A stretch of 6,543 nucleotides of DNA, from positions 34,202 to 40,744 of the forward strand of contig PCAX01000007.1 of NCBI GenBank assembly GCA_002730795.1, written 5' to 3'. The notes below the pieces were generated by a model. It did no database searches. It had not been told where the DNA came from and worked only from the letters and a program-made list of their open reading frames with translations. How positions within the stretch are numbered: position 1 is the first letter of the stretch; each line of letters begins with the position of its first letter. The translations under genes were made by a program, and so were the position numbers. Source of the DNA: Chloroflexota bacterium (GTDB lineage: Bacteria; Chloroflexota; Dehalococcoidia; Lucifugimonadales; Lucifugimonadaceae). Positions 1 through 6,200 of this stretch are shown here, piece by piece.

Positions 1-839
1 TCCCCTCTCTTAATGCGTATTCGGCAGAACGAAGTCAGATAGAAAAATGGATTGAAAAGTATCTTAAGGCAAAAGAACTATGTGGTTCTAATAAAAATCC
101 TGAACGAGATGAAGAAGAAATAGAGTCTTTAAATTCTTTGAGGAGAGGAATTTACGCCATAGAAAATATAGAAGACGGTGAAGAAATAACTAAGGACAAA
201 GTGTTTTTTGCAATGCCCTACCAAAAGGGACAATTATATTCCGGAATATGGCAGGAAAACATATCTTCAAAAAATACGATCCGTAAAAACGAACCTCTAA
301 AAATGAATACCCTAAAAATTCCACCCCCTCCTAATGAATTAATCATTCAGCATAGTCTTCACGAAATTAAAGGTATGTTAAACCATGCAAACATAAAATT
401 AGGTCCCAATTTCCATGTAGAATATTCACACCACTACGGCATACCTAATTTTAGAAAAGTCGGAGCTGTTTTCATAACTATAGTAAACAGAAGTTACTGC
501 AAAAAACTGGTGGTCCAACTACCAGGACAATCACATCCTGCCCATTTTCATAAGAAAAAAGAAGAAACTTTTTCTGTTTTAAGTGGCGTTTTGGAAGTAA
601 CAATAGACGGCTACGAACAGAAACTTAATCCTGGAGAACAAGCATTGGTTCAATCAGGATTATGGCATTCGTTTTCTACTGATACTGGAGTGATATTCGA
701 AGAATTATCTTCCACACATTTTAATGATGATTCGTTTTATAGGGACAAAAAAATAAACTCTGGTTCCAGAACACATAGGAAAACATATACGGACAATTGG
801 GGACGCTTCACATTGGAAGATAAAATCTCTACCCAATAA
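1..839 (+). CDS. Sialic acid synthase-like protein (NeuB family), C-terminal SAF and cupin part; 5' end outside window
   Basis: The reading frame is open from base 3 to the TAA at 837-839 with no stop, so this is the last 278 residues of a longer protein; the TTG at 138 is internal, not a start. Fragment residues 1-45 (AYSAERSQIEKWI, then an acidic linker) resemble the end of the NeuB TIM barrel, which condenses phosphoenolpyruvate with an N-acetyl-hexosamine to give a nonulosonic acid. Residues about 46-105 (SLRRGIYA, GEEITKDKVFFAMP, GQLYSG) are the SAF/antifreeze-like domain, whose arginine reaches the partner active site in known NeuB dimers. About 170 further residues follow, more than a standard NeuB has: a cupin with an HxHx4E pattern (H181, H183, E188) and a distal H222, resembling the D-lyxose isomerase cupin family, with HYGIPNFRKVGA, CKKLVVQLPGQ and FEELSSTHFNDDSFY. 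Its catalytic role is unproven. The CMP-sugar synthetase gene follows after 5 bases. The family is clear; the exact sugar product is unknown because the barrel is missing. Confidence 0.88.
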   Translation, partial: PSLNAYSAERSQIEKWIEKYLKAKELCGSNKNPERDEEEIESLNSLRRGIYAIENIEDGEEITKDKVFFAMPYQKGQLYSGIWQENISSKNTIRKNEPLKMNTLKIPPPPNELIIQHSLHEIKGMLNHANIKLGPNFHVEYSHHYGIPNFRKVGAVFITIVNRSYCKKLVVQLPGQSHPAHFHKKKEETFSVLSGVLEVTIDGYEQKLNPGEQALVQSGLWHSFSTDTGVIFEELSSTHFNDDSFYRDKKINSGSRTHRKTYTDNWGRFTLEDKISTQ

Positions 840-844
840 ATATT

Positions 845-1591
845 ATGTTTAGAAATAAAACAATTCTCGCAGTGGTTCCGGCAAGAGGTGGAAGTAAGGG
901 GGTTTTGAAAAAAAATATTCGCGAAATATTAGGGATACCAATCGTCGGTATAGCCGGTATGTTAATAAGTCAAATTGAGTGCATAGATTATCGCGTTGTC
1001 AGTACGGATGACCCAGAAATTGCTTCAATAGCAACCCAATTTGGTCTTGAAGTTCCATTTTTACGCCCCGAAGAACTTTCAGGAGATAGAATCGGCGACG
1101 TTCATGTATTACAACATGCTTTGGAAACAGTAGAAAAACTAAAAAACGTGACGATTGATATCGTGTTGATGATTCAACCTACGTCCCCAATGCGAAAAAT
1201 ATCTCACGTAATGGACTGTTTATCTAAACAGTATGATGGAGATTATGATTCCGTCATAACAGTATCCGAAACAGATCTGAAATTTCATCCATATAAACAA
1301 TTCGAAATCTCGAATGAGAATCTATCTTGGTTCGATAAACAAAATGGAGATAAAATCGTCGGCCGACAAGATTTGACAAAAACGTACCACAAAAACGGAG
1401 CATGTTACGCCATAAATAGAAATTTCCTACTTGATTGCGAAAAGGAAGCCACACCTATCGGAGAAAAAAGTAGTTATGTGATAACCGAAGATATGATAAG
1501 TATTGATAAGGAAGAAGATTTTCAAAGGGTGGAAAAAATCATTAACTCAATTTCAAAATCAATAAACGAATTTATAAGAACCTCTGCTTGA
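845..1591 (+). CDS. neuA: CMP-acylneuraminate cytidylyltransferase family protein
   Basis: Predicted cytoplasmic enzyme that transfers CMP from CTP to a nonulosonic acid, giving the activated donor for glycosyltransferases. At 248 residues it has the length of a single-domain family member. Visible motifs: the nucleotide-binding PARGGSKG at 12-19 followed by KKN; STDDPEIA at 53-60; PFLRPEELSGD at 71-81; QPTSP at 111-115; RQDL...YHKNGACYAI at 174-190 in the sugar-binding and dimer region; and SIDKEEDF at 219-226. In the last motif the usual DxD metal pair reads S219-I-D221, so only one aspartate is kept. The ATG at 845 lies 5 bases after the upstream synthase stop, which points to co-transcription, but no Shine-Dalgarno sequence precedes it. 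It ends 3 bases from the stop of the convergent ABC gene. The specific sugar (N-acetylneuraminate, legionaminate, pseudaminate or other) cannot be assigned, so the symbol is a family-level label. Confidence 0.88.
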   Translation: MFRNKTILAVVPARGGSKGVLKKNIREILGIPIVGIAGMLISQIECIDYRVVSTDDPEIASIATQFGLEVPFLRPEELSGDRIGDVHVLQHALETVEKLKNVTIDIVLMIQPTSPMRKISHVMDCLSKQYDGDYDSVITVSETDLKFHPYKQFEISNENLSWFDKQNGDKIVGRQDLTKTYHKNGACYAINRNFLLDCEKEATPIGEKSSYVITEDMISIDKEEDFQRVEKIINSISKSINEFIRTSA

Positions 1592-1594
1592 CAA

Positions 1595-3391
1595 CTATTT
1601 ACCCTTTAGTCCTAACTCCGAATTATACATTTTCACAAAATATCCGTTTAGTAAAATTAATTCGTCTATACTACCTGATTCAACAACCATACCGTCGCGG
1701 ATTACATAAACTACATTGGCATCTTGTACGTTGGATAATCGATGGGCCACAGTTAATATAGTCGCATATCCTTTAAGCTGATTTAATGCTTTTATAAAAG
1801 TGTTTTGTGTGACAGAATCTAGTTCACTGGTTGCTTCATCTAAAATGATGATTTCAGGAGATCGGTAAAGAGCTCTAGCTAAAATAAGTCGCTGCCTTTG
1901 GCCTCCAGATAAAGTGAAACCACCCTCGCCCATTTGGGTTTCTAAACCTTGGGGCATGGTGTCCAAAAATTCATAAACGTTGGCAATTTCCAAAGATTTC
2001 TTTAATTTTTTATTATCTAAACTGTCTGTACCGAACATAATATTTTCCAATAGCGTACCAGTAAATAAAACACCGCCTTGCGGTACGTAACTTACGCGAT
2101 TTCTTAAATGTTCCAATTCGGATTGGTTTAGAATCTGGTCGCCATATGTAATTTCCCCTTTTGTTGGTTTTAATAACCCCACAATCAAATCCAACAGAGT
2201 TGTCTTTCCTACCCCCGACAATCCAACAACTGCTGTGTGTTCGCCTGCTTTAATTTCTAAATCTACATCTTTAAGTACGTTGACATCATTTGTATATGAA
2301 TAAGAAACGTTTCTCACTCGTATGTTCTTTTTAATAGCAATAATTCGTTCAGGGTTCGGTTTGAGAATTTTAATATTGTTGTAATTTTCATTTGACTTTT
2401 GTATAGTATGCATTTTTCTTACGTATGGCTCATTTTGTAGAAAAGCTTGCATCGACGACTGAAGAGTACGAACCTGTTGAAATATTCTGAAAAATAAAAG
2501 TGCGAAAAGTAGTAAAGCTCCAGACGAAATAACCGAAAATAGTGTAGAAATAAAAAGAATTCCTATTAAAGCCACAAAAAATAACGCCTCAGATATAGAT
2601 TTGAAAAGCGCTAGATTTATTCCGATAGATTCATTAATATCAGCAAGAGATTTTGAACTCTTAATTACTCGGTCCCTCTGATAATCGATAAGCCCTGAAA
2701 CTCTAATATATTTCATACCCTTTACTAGTTGATTGATTTTTTCGTGAACGGAAACATCAATGGGTAATCGTTTTTCACCCAATTTTCTAGCATAAACTAA
2801 TAACCAGGACAACAATAATCCTGCAAACAGAGAATAGAATACCGCCATTAAACTTAGTTGCCACGCAGCATAAAAAGCGGTTACTAGATATATCAAAGCC
2901 GTCAAACTTGCCGAGATGATTCTGCCATATACCGAGTAGACAGAAGTAGCAAAATGACTGATCCTAAAAATGTCAAAGTAAACTTCTCCAGAATCGTGTT
3001 TTACATAATTTTTCCATGGCATATACGCATATGCATTCATGGTAGATTTCCTCATATTATGTTCATAACTGGCGGAATATTTGGCTCCCAACCATCCCTG
3101 TACGTACATCCCTAGTATTCTTGTTGATTGAAACAGCAATATAAGAATAATTACCGACACTATCGTAAAAGGAACATTACGGTCTTCAAAAAAACCTCTA
3201 ACTGATGCCAACAAGGGTATAGTGCTGTAATCAATATCGACATTAACAATCATTTCCGAAAGAGGAATTATCATTGCCAAAGCAATGCTGTCCATAAATC
3301 CAATTAAAATGCCTAGTAACGACAAAATAATCAGTGGAGTTAAAAGAAACCTTGGAATTAACCTGGGATAGTAAATTAAAGATTTGATCAT
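1595..3391 (-). CDS. ABC exporter, fused membrane and ATPase domains (MsbA/PglK flippase type)
   Basis: A 598-residue half-transporter that should work as a homodimer in the cytoplasmic membrane. The N-terminal membrane domain has six hydrophobic segments at about 18-45, 76-98, 158-178, 180-200, 266-286 and 290-304. The C-terminal ATPase has a complete motif set: Walker A GLSGVGKT 390-397, Q-loop Q438 in SYVPQGG, signature LSGGQ 494-498, Walker B IIILDE 514-519 with catalytic E519, D-loop SELD 522-525 and switch H550 in TVAHRLS. It should therefore be active. The substrate cannot be read from the sequence. Proximity to nonulosonic-acid genes favours export of a lipid-linked glycan or lipid, but these exporters are diverse and peptide or drug export is possible. 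The ATG start lies 15 bases below the tRNA 3' end, so the start cannot be much further upstream; there is no Shine-Dalgarno sequence. It converges on the sugar genes with no room for a terminator. Confidence 0.9.
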   Translation of the reverse strand: MIKSLIYYPRLIPRFLLTPLIILSLLGILIGFMDSIALAMIIPLSEMIVNVDIDYSTIPLLASVRGFFEDRNVPFTIVSVIILILLFQSTRILGMYVQGWLGAKYSASYEHNMRKSTMNAYAYMPWKNYVKHDSGEVYFDIFRISHFATSVYSVYGRIISASLTALIYLVTAFYAAWQLSLMAVFYSLFAGLLLSWLLVYARKLGEKRLPIDVSVHEKINQLVKGMKYIRVSGLIDYQRDRVIKSSKSLADINESIGINLALFKSISEALFFVALIGILFISTLFSVISSGALLLFALLFFRIFQQVRTLQSSMQAFLQNEPYVRKMHTIQKSNENYNNIKILKPNPERIIAIKKNIRVRNVSYSYTNDVNVLKDVDLEIKAGEHTAVVGLSGVGKTTLLDLIVGLLKPTKGEITYGDQILNQSELEHLRNRVSYVPQGGVLFTGTLLENIMFGTDSLDNKKLKKSLEIANVYEFLDTMPQGLETQMGEGGFTLSGGQRQRLILARALYRSPEIIILDEATSELDSVTQNTFIKALNQLKGYATILTVAHRLSNVQDANVVYVIRDGMVVESGSIDELILLNGYFVKMYNSELGLKGK

Positions 3392-3406
3392 TTCATTGTG
3401 AGTTAT

Positions 3407-3482
3407 TGGTGGCGACGGGGGGACTTGAACCTCCGACCTAGCGCTTATGAAGCGCCCGCTCTAACCACTGAGCTACGTCGCC
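3407..3482 (-). tRNA. tRNA-Met (anticodon CAT), CCA encoded
   Basis: Read on the minus strand from 3482, the gene folds as a normal cloverleaf: acceptor GGCGACG pairs with CGTCGCC over 7 bp; D stem GCTC/GAGC with loop AGTGGTTA; anticodon stem GGCGC/GCGCT with loop TTCATAA giving anticodon CAT; T arm GGAGG-TTCAAGT-CCCCC; discriminator A; encoded CCA at 3409-3407. Without CCA it is 73 nt. The 1-72 pair is G-C, so it lacks the unpaired end of a bacterial initiator tRNA. Elongator Met is the likeliest identity; the lysidine-modified Ile2 tRNA also carries CAT and cannot be fully excluded. The third T-stem position (51-63) is an A-C mismatch. It lies 28 bases below moaC and 15 bases above the ABC gene on the same strand, so it may be cut from a longer transcript. 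Confidence 0.96.
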
Positions 3483-3510
3483 ATAGTTTTTTATTTTGTA
3501 CTTATTAAAA

Positions 3511-4014
3511 TTATTTTACAGGGTCATTAGTAAGATTTTGTTTATTGGTTTTACCACCTGATTTATAGGTCAATCTTAAATTGTTAATGGTCATGTTCTT
3601 ATCAATAGCTTTACACATATCGTAGATGGTAAGTGCCGCTATATTAGCTGCAGTTAAAGCTTCCATTTCAACGCCTGTTTTCCATTCTGTCTTAACAGTT
3701 GCAACAATCTCTAACCCTTTGTTGCTATCTAAAGGAAACACATCCAATATTATTTGCGATAGTGGTAGTGGATGACATAAGGGAATAAGATCATGGGTTC
3801 TTTTCGCAGCCATAACACCTGCTATCTTACATGTATTGATTACGTCACCTTTAGGAATGCCTCCTTTTTGGACAAGATTAAAAGTGTTGCGAGCCATAAG
3901 CACTTCACATTTAGCCGTAGCTGCGCGTTTAGAAATTAATTTATCTCCAACATCAACCATTCGGGCATTTCCTGATTCATCTAAATGTGATAACCGGTTT
4001 TTATTAGCTCCCAT
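3511..4014 (-). CDS. moaC: Cyclic pyranopterin monophosphate synthase MoaC
   Basis: Second step of molybdenum cofactor synthesis: it converts the MoaA product 3',8-cyclo-GTP into cyclic pyranopterin monophosphate in the cytoplasm, as a hexamer in known members. The 167 residues match the usual length of about 160. Visible blocks: LSHLDESGNARMVDVGDK 8-25, PKGDV 54-58, AGVMAAKRTHDLIPLCHPL 65-83, KTGVEMEALTA 112-122 and YDMCKAIDKNM 131-141, which carries the catalytic Asp (D132) and Lys (K135), then KSGGK 151-155. The C-terminus ends in a short polar tail instead of the GGKSG seen in many homologues. The ATG at 4014 lies 5 bases after the rnhA stop; AGGT, partly inside that stop codon, is a weak Shine-Dalgarno candidate only a few bases from the start. 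Co-transcription with moaA and rnhA is very likely. Confidence 0.97.
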   Translation of the reverse strand: MGANKNRLSHLDESGNARMVDVGDKLISKRAATAKCEVLMARNTFNLVQKGGIPKGDVINTCKIAGVMAAKRTHDLIPLCHPLPLSQIILDVFPLDSNKGLEIVATVKTEWKTGVEMEALTAANIAALTIYDMCKAIDKNMTINNLRLTYKSGGKTNKQNLTNDPVK

Positions 4015-4019
4015 TTGAC

Positions 4020-4487
4020 CTATTTTCCTACTGTTTTATATCCAATATCTTCAATAAGATCAGTTTCTTTAGCGGCTGTATTTGCCAAGACATCACAACG
4101 CTCGTTTTCTATATTGCCAGAATGCCCTCGAGTCCAATTTATCCTCACATCGTGCCTATCAATTTGTTCCAAAAATCTAATCCACAAATCTACATTCATA
4201 GCCCGTTCTTTTTTGGTCCGCATCCATCCGTTTTCTTTCCATTTTTTTGCCCATCCTAAGTTTATTCCGTCAACGACATAACGTGAATCAGTCGTTAAAA
4301 CCACTTTTTCTTTTTTTTTTAAAAACTCCAAAGCTTTTATAGCACCTAAAAGTTCCATACGATTATTGGTAGTAAGACTATATCCTTGATTGATCTCTTT
4401 CCTGTATCCCTTATAACATAAGACCACTCCATACCCACCAGGTCCTGGGTTTCCTATAGACGACCCATCAGAATAAGCATGAATCAA
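4020..4487 (-). CDS. rnhA: Ribonuclease HI
   Basis: Cytoplasmic endonuclease that cuts the RNA strand of RNA-DNA hybrids (R-loops, primers), using two divalent metals. The 155 residues equal the usual length. The catalytic set is complete: D7 in YSDGSSIGNPGPGG, E45 in TNNRMEL, D67 in TTDSRYV and D132 in ENERCDVLA, plus H122 in RGHSG. The basic, tryptophan-rich stretch 79-93 (WAKKWKENGW...) matches the substrate-binding handle of the E. coli-type enzyme. The start is TTG at 4487: the in-frame codon pair before it is AAA and the moaA TAG stop, so no start can lie further upstream, and the DGS motif begins only six residues in. GGTGG, 7 bases upstream, may serve as ribosome binding site. Codons near 55-59 include a run of ten A (4311-4320 on the + strand). 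It is wedged between moaA and moaC although it has no known part in cofactor synthesis. Confidence 0.96.
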   Translation of the reverse strand: MIHAYSDGSSIGNPGPGGYGVVLCYKGYRKEINQGYSLTTNNRMELLGAIKALEFLKKKEKVVLTTDSRYVVDGINLGWAKKWKENGWMRTKKERAMNVDLWIRFLEQIDRHDVRINWTRGHSGNIENERCDVLANTAAKETDLIEDIGYKTVGK

Positions 4488-4490
4488 TTT

Positions 4491-5519
4491 CTAGCCACCA
4501 ATGTAATACATTTCCACTTTTGGTTTATTTAACTGGTCTAAGTCAGTATTTTGCGATCTTAATTCTGAATATCTGTCAGTACGCTGACCCCATGTAGAAC
4601 GAATTATTGAAATTAATTCGTCATCATCAGAACCACTTCTTATAGGAGTCTTTAAATCTACTCCTTGGGTAGCAAATAAACAGGTTATCAACTTACCGTC
4701 AGTAGAGAGCCGAGCGCGTGTACAATCCCCACAAAATGGTTGCGAAACGGAAGAAATAATTCCTATTTCCCCTGCACCATCTTTATACCTATATTTTTTT
4801 GCAACTTCACCTTCATAAGTTGGGCTAACAGACTCCAAAGGAAACTTTTTATCAATAACTTCAAGTATCTCTTTGGCAGGCACTACCTTGTTTAACGCCC
4901 AACCATTCTTGTTACCAACATCCATAAATTCTATGAAGCGTACAATATTTTTAGAACTTCTAAAATGATTTGCTACATCCAAAAAATTTTTGTCGTTATA
5001 ACCTTTTTGGACCACAACGTTGATCTTTATAGGAGAAAAACCTATTTGCTCAGCTCTTTTAATCCCATTCAGTACTTTATCAGGACCAAAACCTTTTCCA
5101 TTCATTTTTTTATAGGTAATCTCATCCAAAGAATCTAAAGAAACAGTTAATCTTGAAAGACCTGCATCCTTAAGTTTTTGAACTTTTTCTGCAAGTAAAT
5201 ATCCATTGGTAGTTAAAGCTATATCTAAATCCGAATCAATGGAATTTATCCTGGAAATTAAGGACTCCAAATCCTTTCTTACCAAAGGTTCCCCGCCTGT
5301 GATTCGTACTTTCTTAACTCCCAATTTGACAAAAAGTCTAACTAATCGTTCAATTTCCTCGAACGATAAGACTTCATTACGTTTTAAAAACTCGTATTTT
5401 TCTCCATATACTTCCAAAGGCATACAATAAGGACAACGGTAATTACATCTATCCGTAACAGATACTCTAAGATCCCTCAATTTTCTGTTGTAGTTATCGG
5501 TTATCGGTTCCAATTTCAA
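4491..5519 (-). CDS. moaA: GTP 3',8-cyclase MoaA (radical SAM)
   Basis: First step of molybdenum cofactor synthesis: radical rearrangement of GTP to 3',8-cyclo-GTP, the substrate of MoaC. The 342 residues match the family. The radical-SAM cluster is C25-x3-C29-x2-C32, with the SAM-contacting GGEP at 75-78 and the SLDS strand at 127-130. The second [4Fe-4S] cluster, which binds GTP, is C263-x2-C266-x13-C280, with the conserved RAR at 268-270. The C-terminal Gly-Gly tail (341-342), required for activity in studied MoaA proteins, is present, so the enzyme looks fully functional. The start is TTG at 5519: the upstream in-frame codons are CTA, GGA, AAT, TTT and then TAA, so no ATG is available; a second TTG two codons in is the only near alternative. 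The leader has no strong Shine-Dalgarno sequence but holds an inverted repeat and a three-codon ORF. Its TAG is 3 bases from the rnhA start. Confidence 0.97.
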   Translation of the reverse strand: MKLEPITDNYNRKLRDLRVSVTDRCNYRCPYCMPLEVYGEKYEFLKRNEVLSFEEIERLVRLFVKLGVKKVRITGGEPLVRKDLESLISRINSIDSDLDIALTTNGYLLAEKVQKLKDAGLSRLTVSLDSLDEITYKKMNGKGFGPDKVLNGIKRAEQIGFSPIKINVVVQKGYNDKNFLDVANHFRSSKNIVRFIEFMDVGNKNGWALNKVVPAKEILEVIDKKFPLESVSPTYEGEVAKKYRYKDGAGEIGIISSVSQPFCGDCTRARLSTDGKLITCLFATQGVDLKTPIRSGSDDDELISIIRSTWGQRTDRYSELRSQNTDLDQLNKPKVEMYYIGG

Positions 5520-5525
5520 TAGTCC

Positions 5526-5551
5526 ATTAAATTATTTGTCCACAATTTAAT
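5526..5551. repeat. Perfect 8-bp inverted repeat in the rdgB-moaA spacer
   Basis: ATTAAATT at 5526-5533 and AATTTAAT at 5544-5551 are exact reverse complements separated by ten bases. The repeat sits just upstream of the moaA TTG start, inside the 54-base spacer between the rdgB stop and moaA. It could be a dimer operator or a weak RNA hairpin near the ribosome entry site. The arms are all A/T, so a hairpin would be only marginally stable, and chance occurrence in AT-rich DNA is quite possible. There is no T-run typical of an intrinsic terminator in the correct place for rdgB. The repeat itself is certain; its function is unproven. Confidence 0.4.
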
Positions 5552-5573
5552 TTTACCTCATGAAAAACTAACA

Positions 5574-6200
5574 TTATTTAGATGGCACTAGTTTTTCCAG
5601 ATATGCACAAACCTGTTTTAATGCTTTACCTCTATGACTTATACGATTCTTATCTTGAATTGACAAATTAGCCATTGTATTACACTCAAGTGCTACCCAA
5701 AAAATTGGGTCGTACCCAAATCCATTCAAACCTATTGGTTGGTGAGTAATAAATCCTTCAATAATTCCTCGACAAACTATGCCTGATGGTTCTTGTGGTA
5801 ACCCAATCAAAGACATGCACGATACAAATCGTGCTCCACGGTTCCAACCAGGAATATTTTTCATTTCATCAAGTAACAATAGTAATCTATCTTGATCATT
5901 GAAACCGACTCCTCCGTATCTGGCCGATTCAACACCAGGGCGCCCAAGCAAAGCATCCACTTCAAGGCCAGAATCCTCGGCCAAAGTTAATTCTCCACAC
6001 AATTCATAGTATCCACGTGCCTTAATTAGAGAATTTTCCCGAAATGATGTTCCCGTTTCTTCGATCTGATTTGTTATTCCAACATCACCAAGAGATAGCA
6101 CCTCTAGATTGTATTTAGACAAACGAGATTTTATTTCCCTTTGCTTTCCTACATTATGGGTAGCAAGCACTATTTTTTTTATATGTTCCGATTCCGACAT
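5574..6200 (-). CDS. rdgB: XTP/dITP diphosphatase (RdgB/HAM1 family)
   Basis: House-cleaning enzyme that hydrolyses dITP, ITP and XTP to monophosphates plus pyrophosphate, keeping deaminated purines out of nucleic acids; cytoplasmic, Mg-dependent, dimeric in known members. The 208 residues fit the family (about 195-205). Motifs: ATHNVGKQREI 13-23 (phosphate-binding TxNxGK), EETGTSFRENSLIKA 47-61, AEDSGLEVDAL 74-84 with the catalytic-site D76, GRPGVESARYGG 86-97, GFGYDPIF 160-167 for base recognition, and SHRGKAL 188-194. The segment usually written AEL before KN-ISHR reads ANL here (N178), a mild departure. The ATG at 6200 follows an A-rich leader with no Shine-Dalgarno sequence and leaves 10 residues before the ATHN motif, about the usual lead. 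It is 54 bases upstream of moaA on the same strand and may share its transcript; it diverges from the lipoprotein gene to the right. Confidence 0.96.
   Translation of the reverse strand: MSESEHIKKIVLATHNVGKQREIKSRLSKYNLEVLSLGDVGITNQIEETGTSFRENSLIKARGYYELCGELTLAEDSGLEVDALLGRPGVESARYGGVGFNDQDRLLLLLDEMKNIPGWNRGARFVSCMSLIGLPQEPSGIVCRGIIEGFITHQPIGLNGFGYDPIFWVALECNTMANLSIQDKNRISHRGKALKQVCAYLEKLVPSK

Noticed and set aside
138..839. TTG at 138 as the start of a short SAF-cupin gene
   Set aside because: The frame stays open to the window edge and the upstream residues continue the NeuB family pattern, so the gene is longer and truncated by the window.
1254..1454. 66-residue minus-strand ORF inside the cytidylyltransferase gene
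   Set aside because: It opposes a clearly conserved gene and shows no family motif; it is a shadow frame.
4015..4281. 88-residue plus-strand ORF over rnhA
   Set aside because: It is antisense to the catalytic part of RNase HI and its translation has no recognisable pattern.
5206..5430. 74-residue plus-strand ORF over moaA
   Set aside because: It is antisense to the radical-SAM core of MoaA, with no supporting motif or start signal.
5526..5551. Intrinsic terminator for rdgB at the inverted repeat
   Set aside because: The arms are all A/T and no T-run follows on the minus strand; the next bases lead into moaA.
5520..5573. Molybdenum cofactor riboswitch before moaA
   Set aside because: The spacer is only 54 bases and too AT-rich to form that large, GC-stabilised structure.
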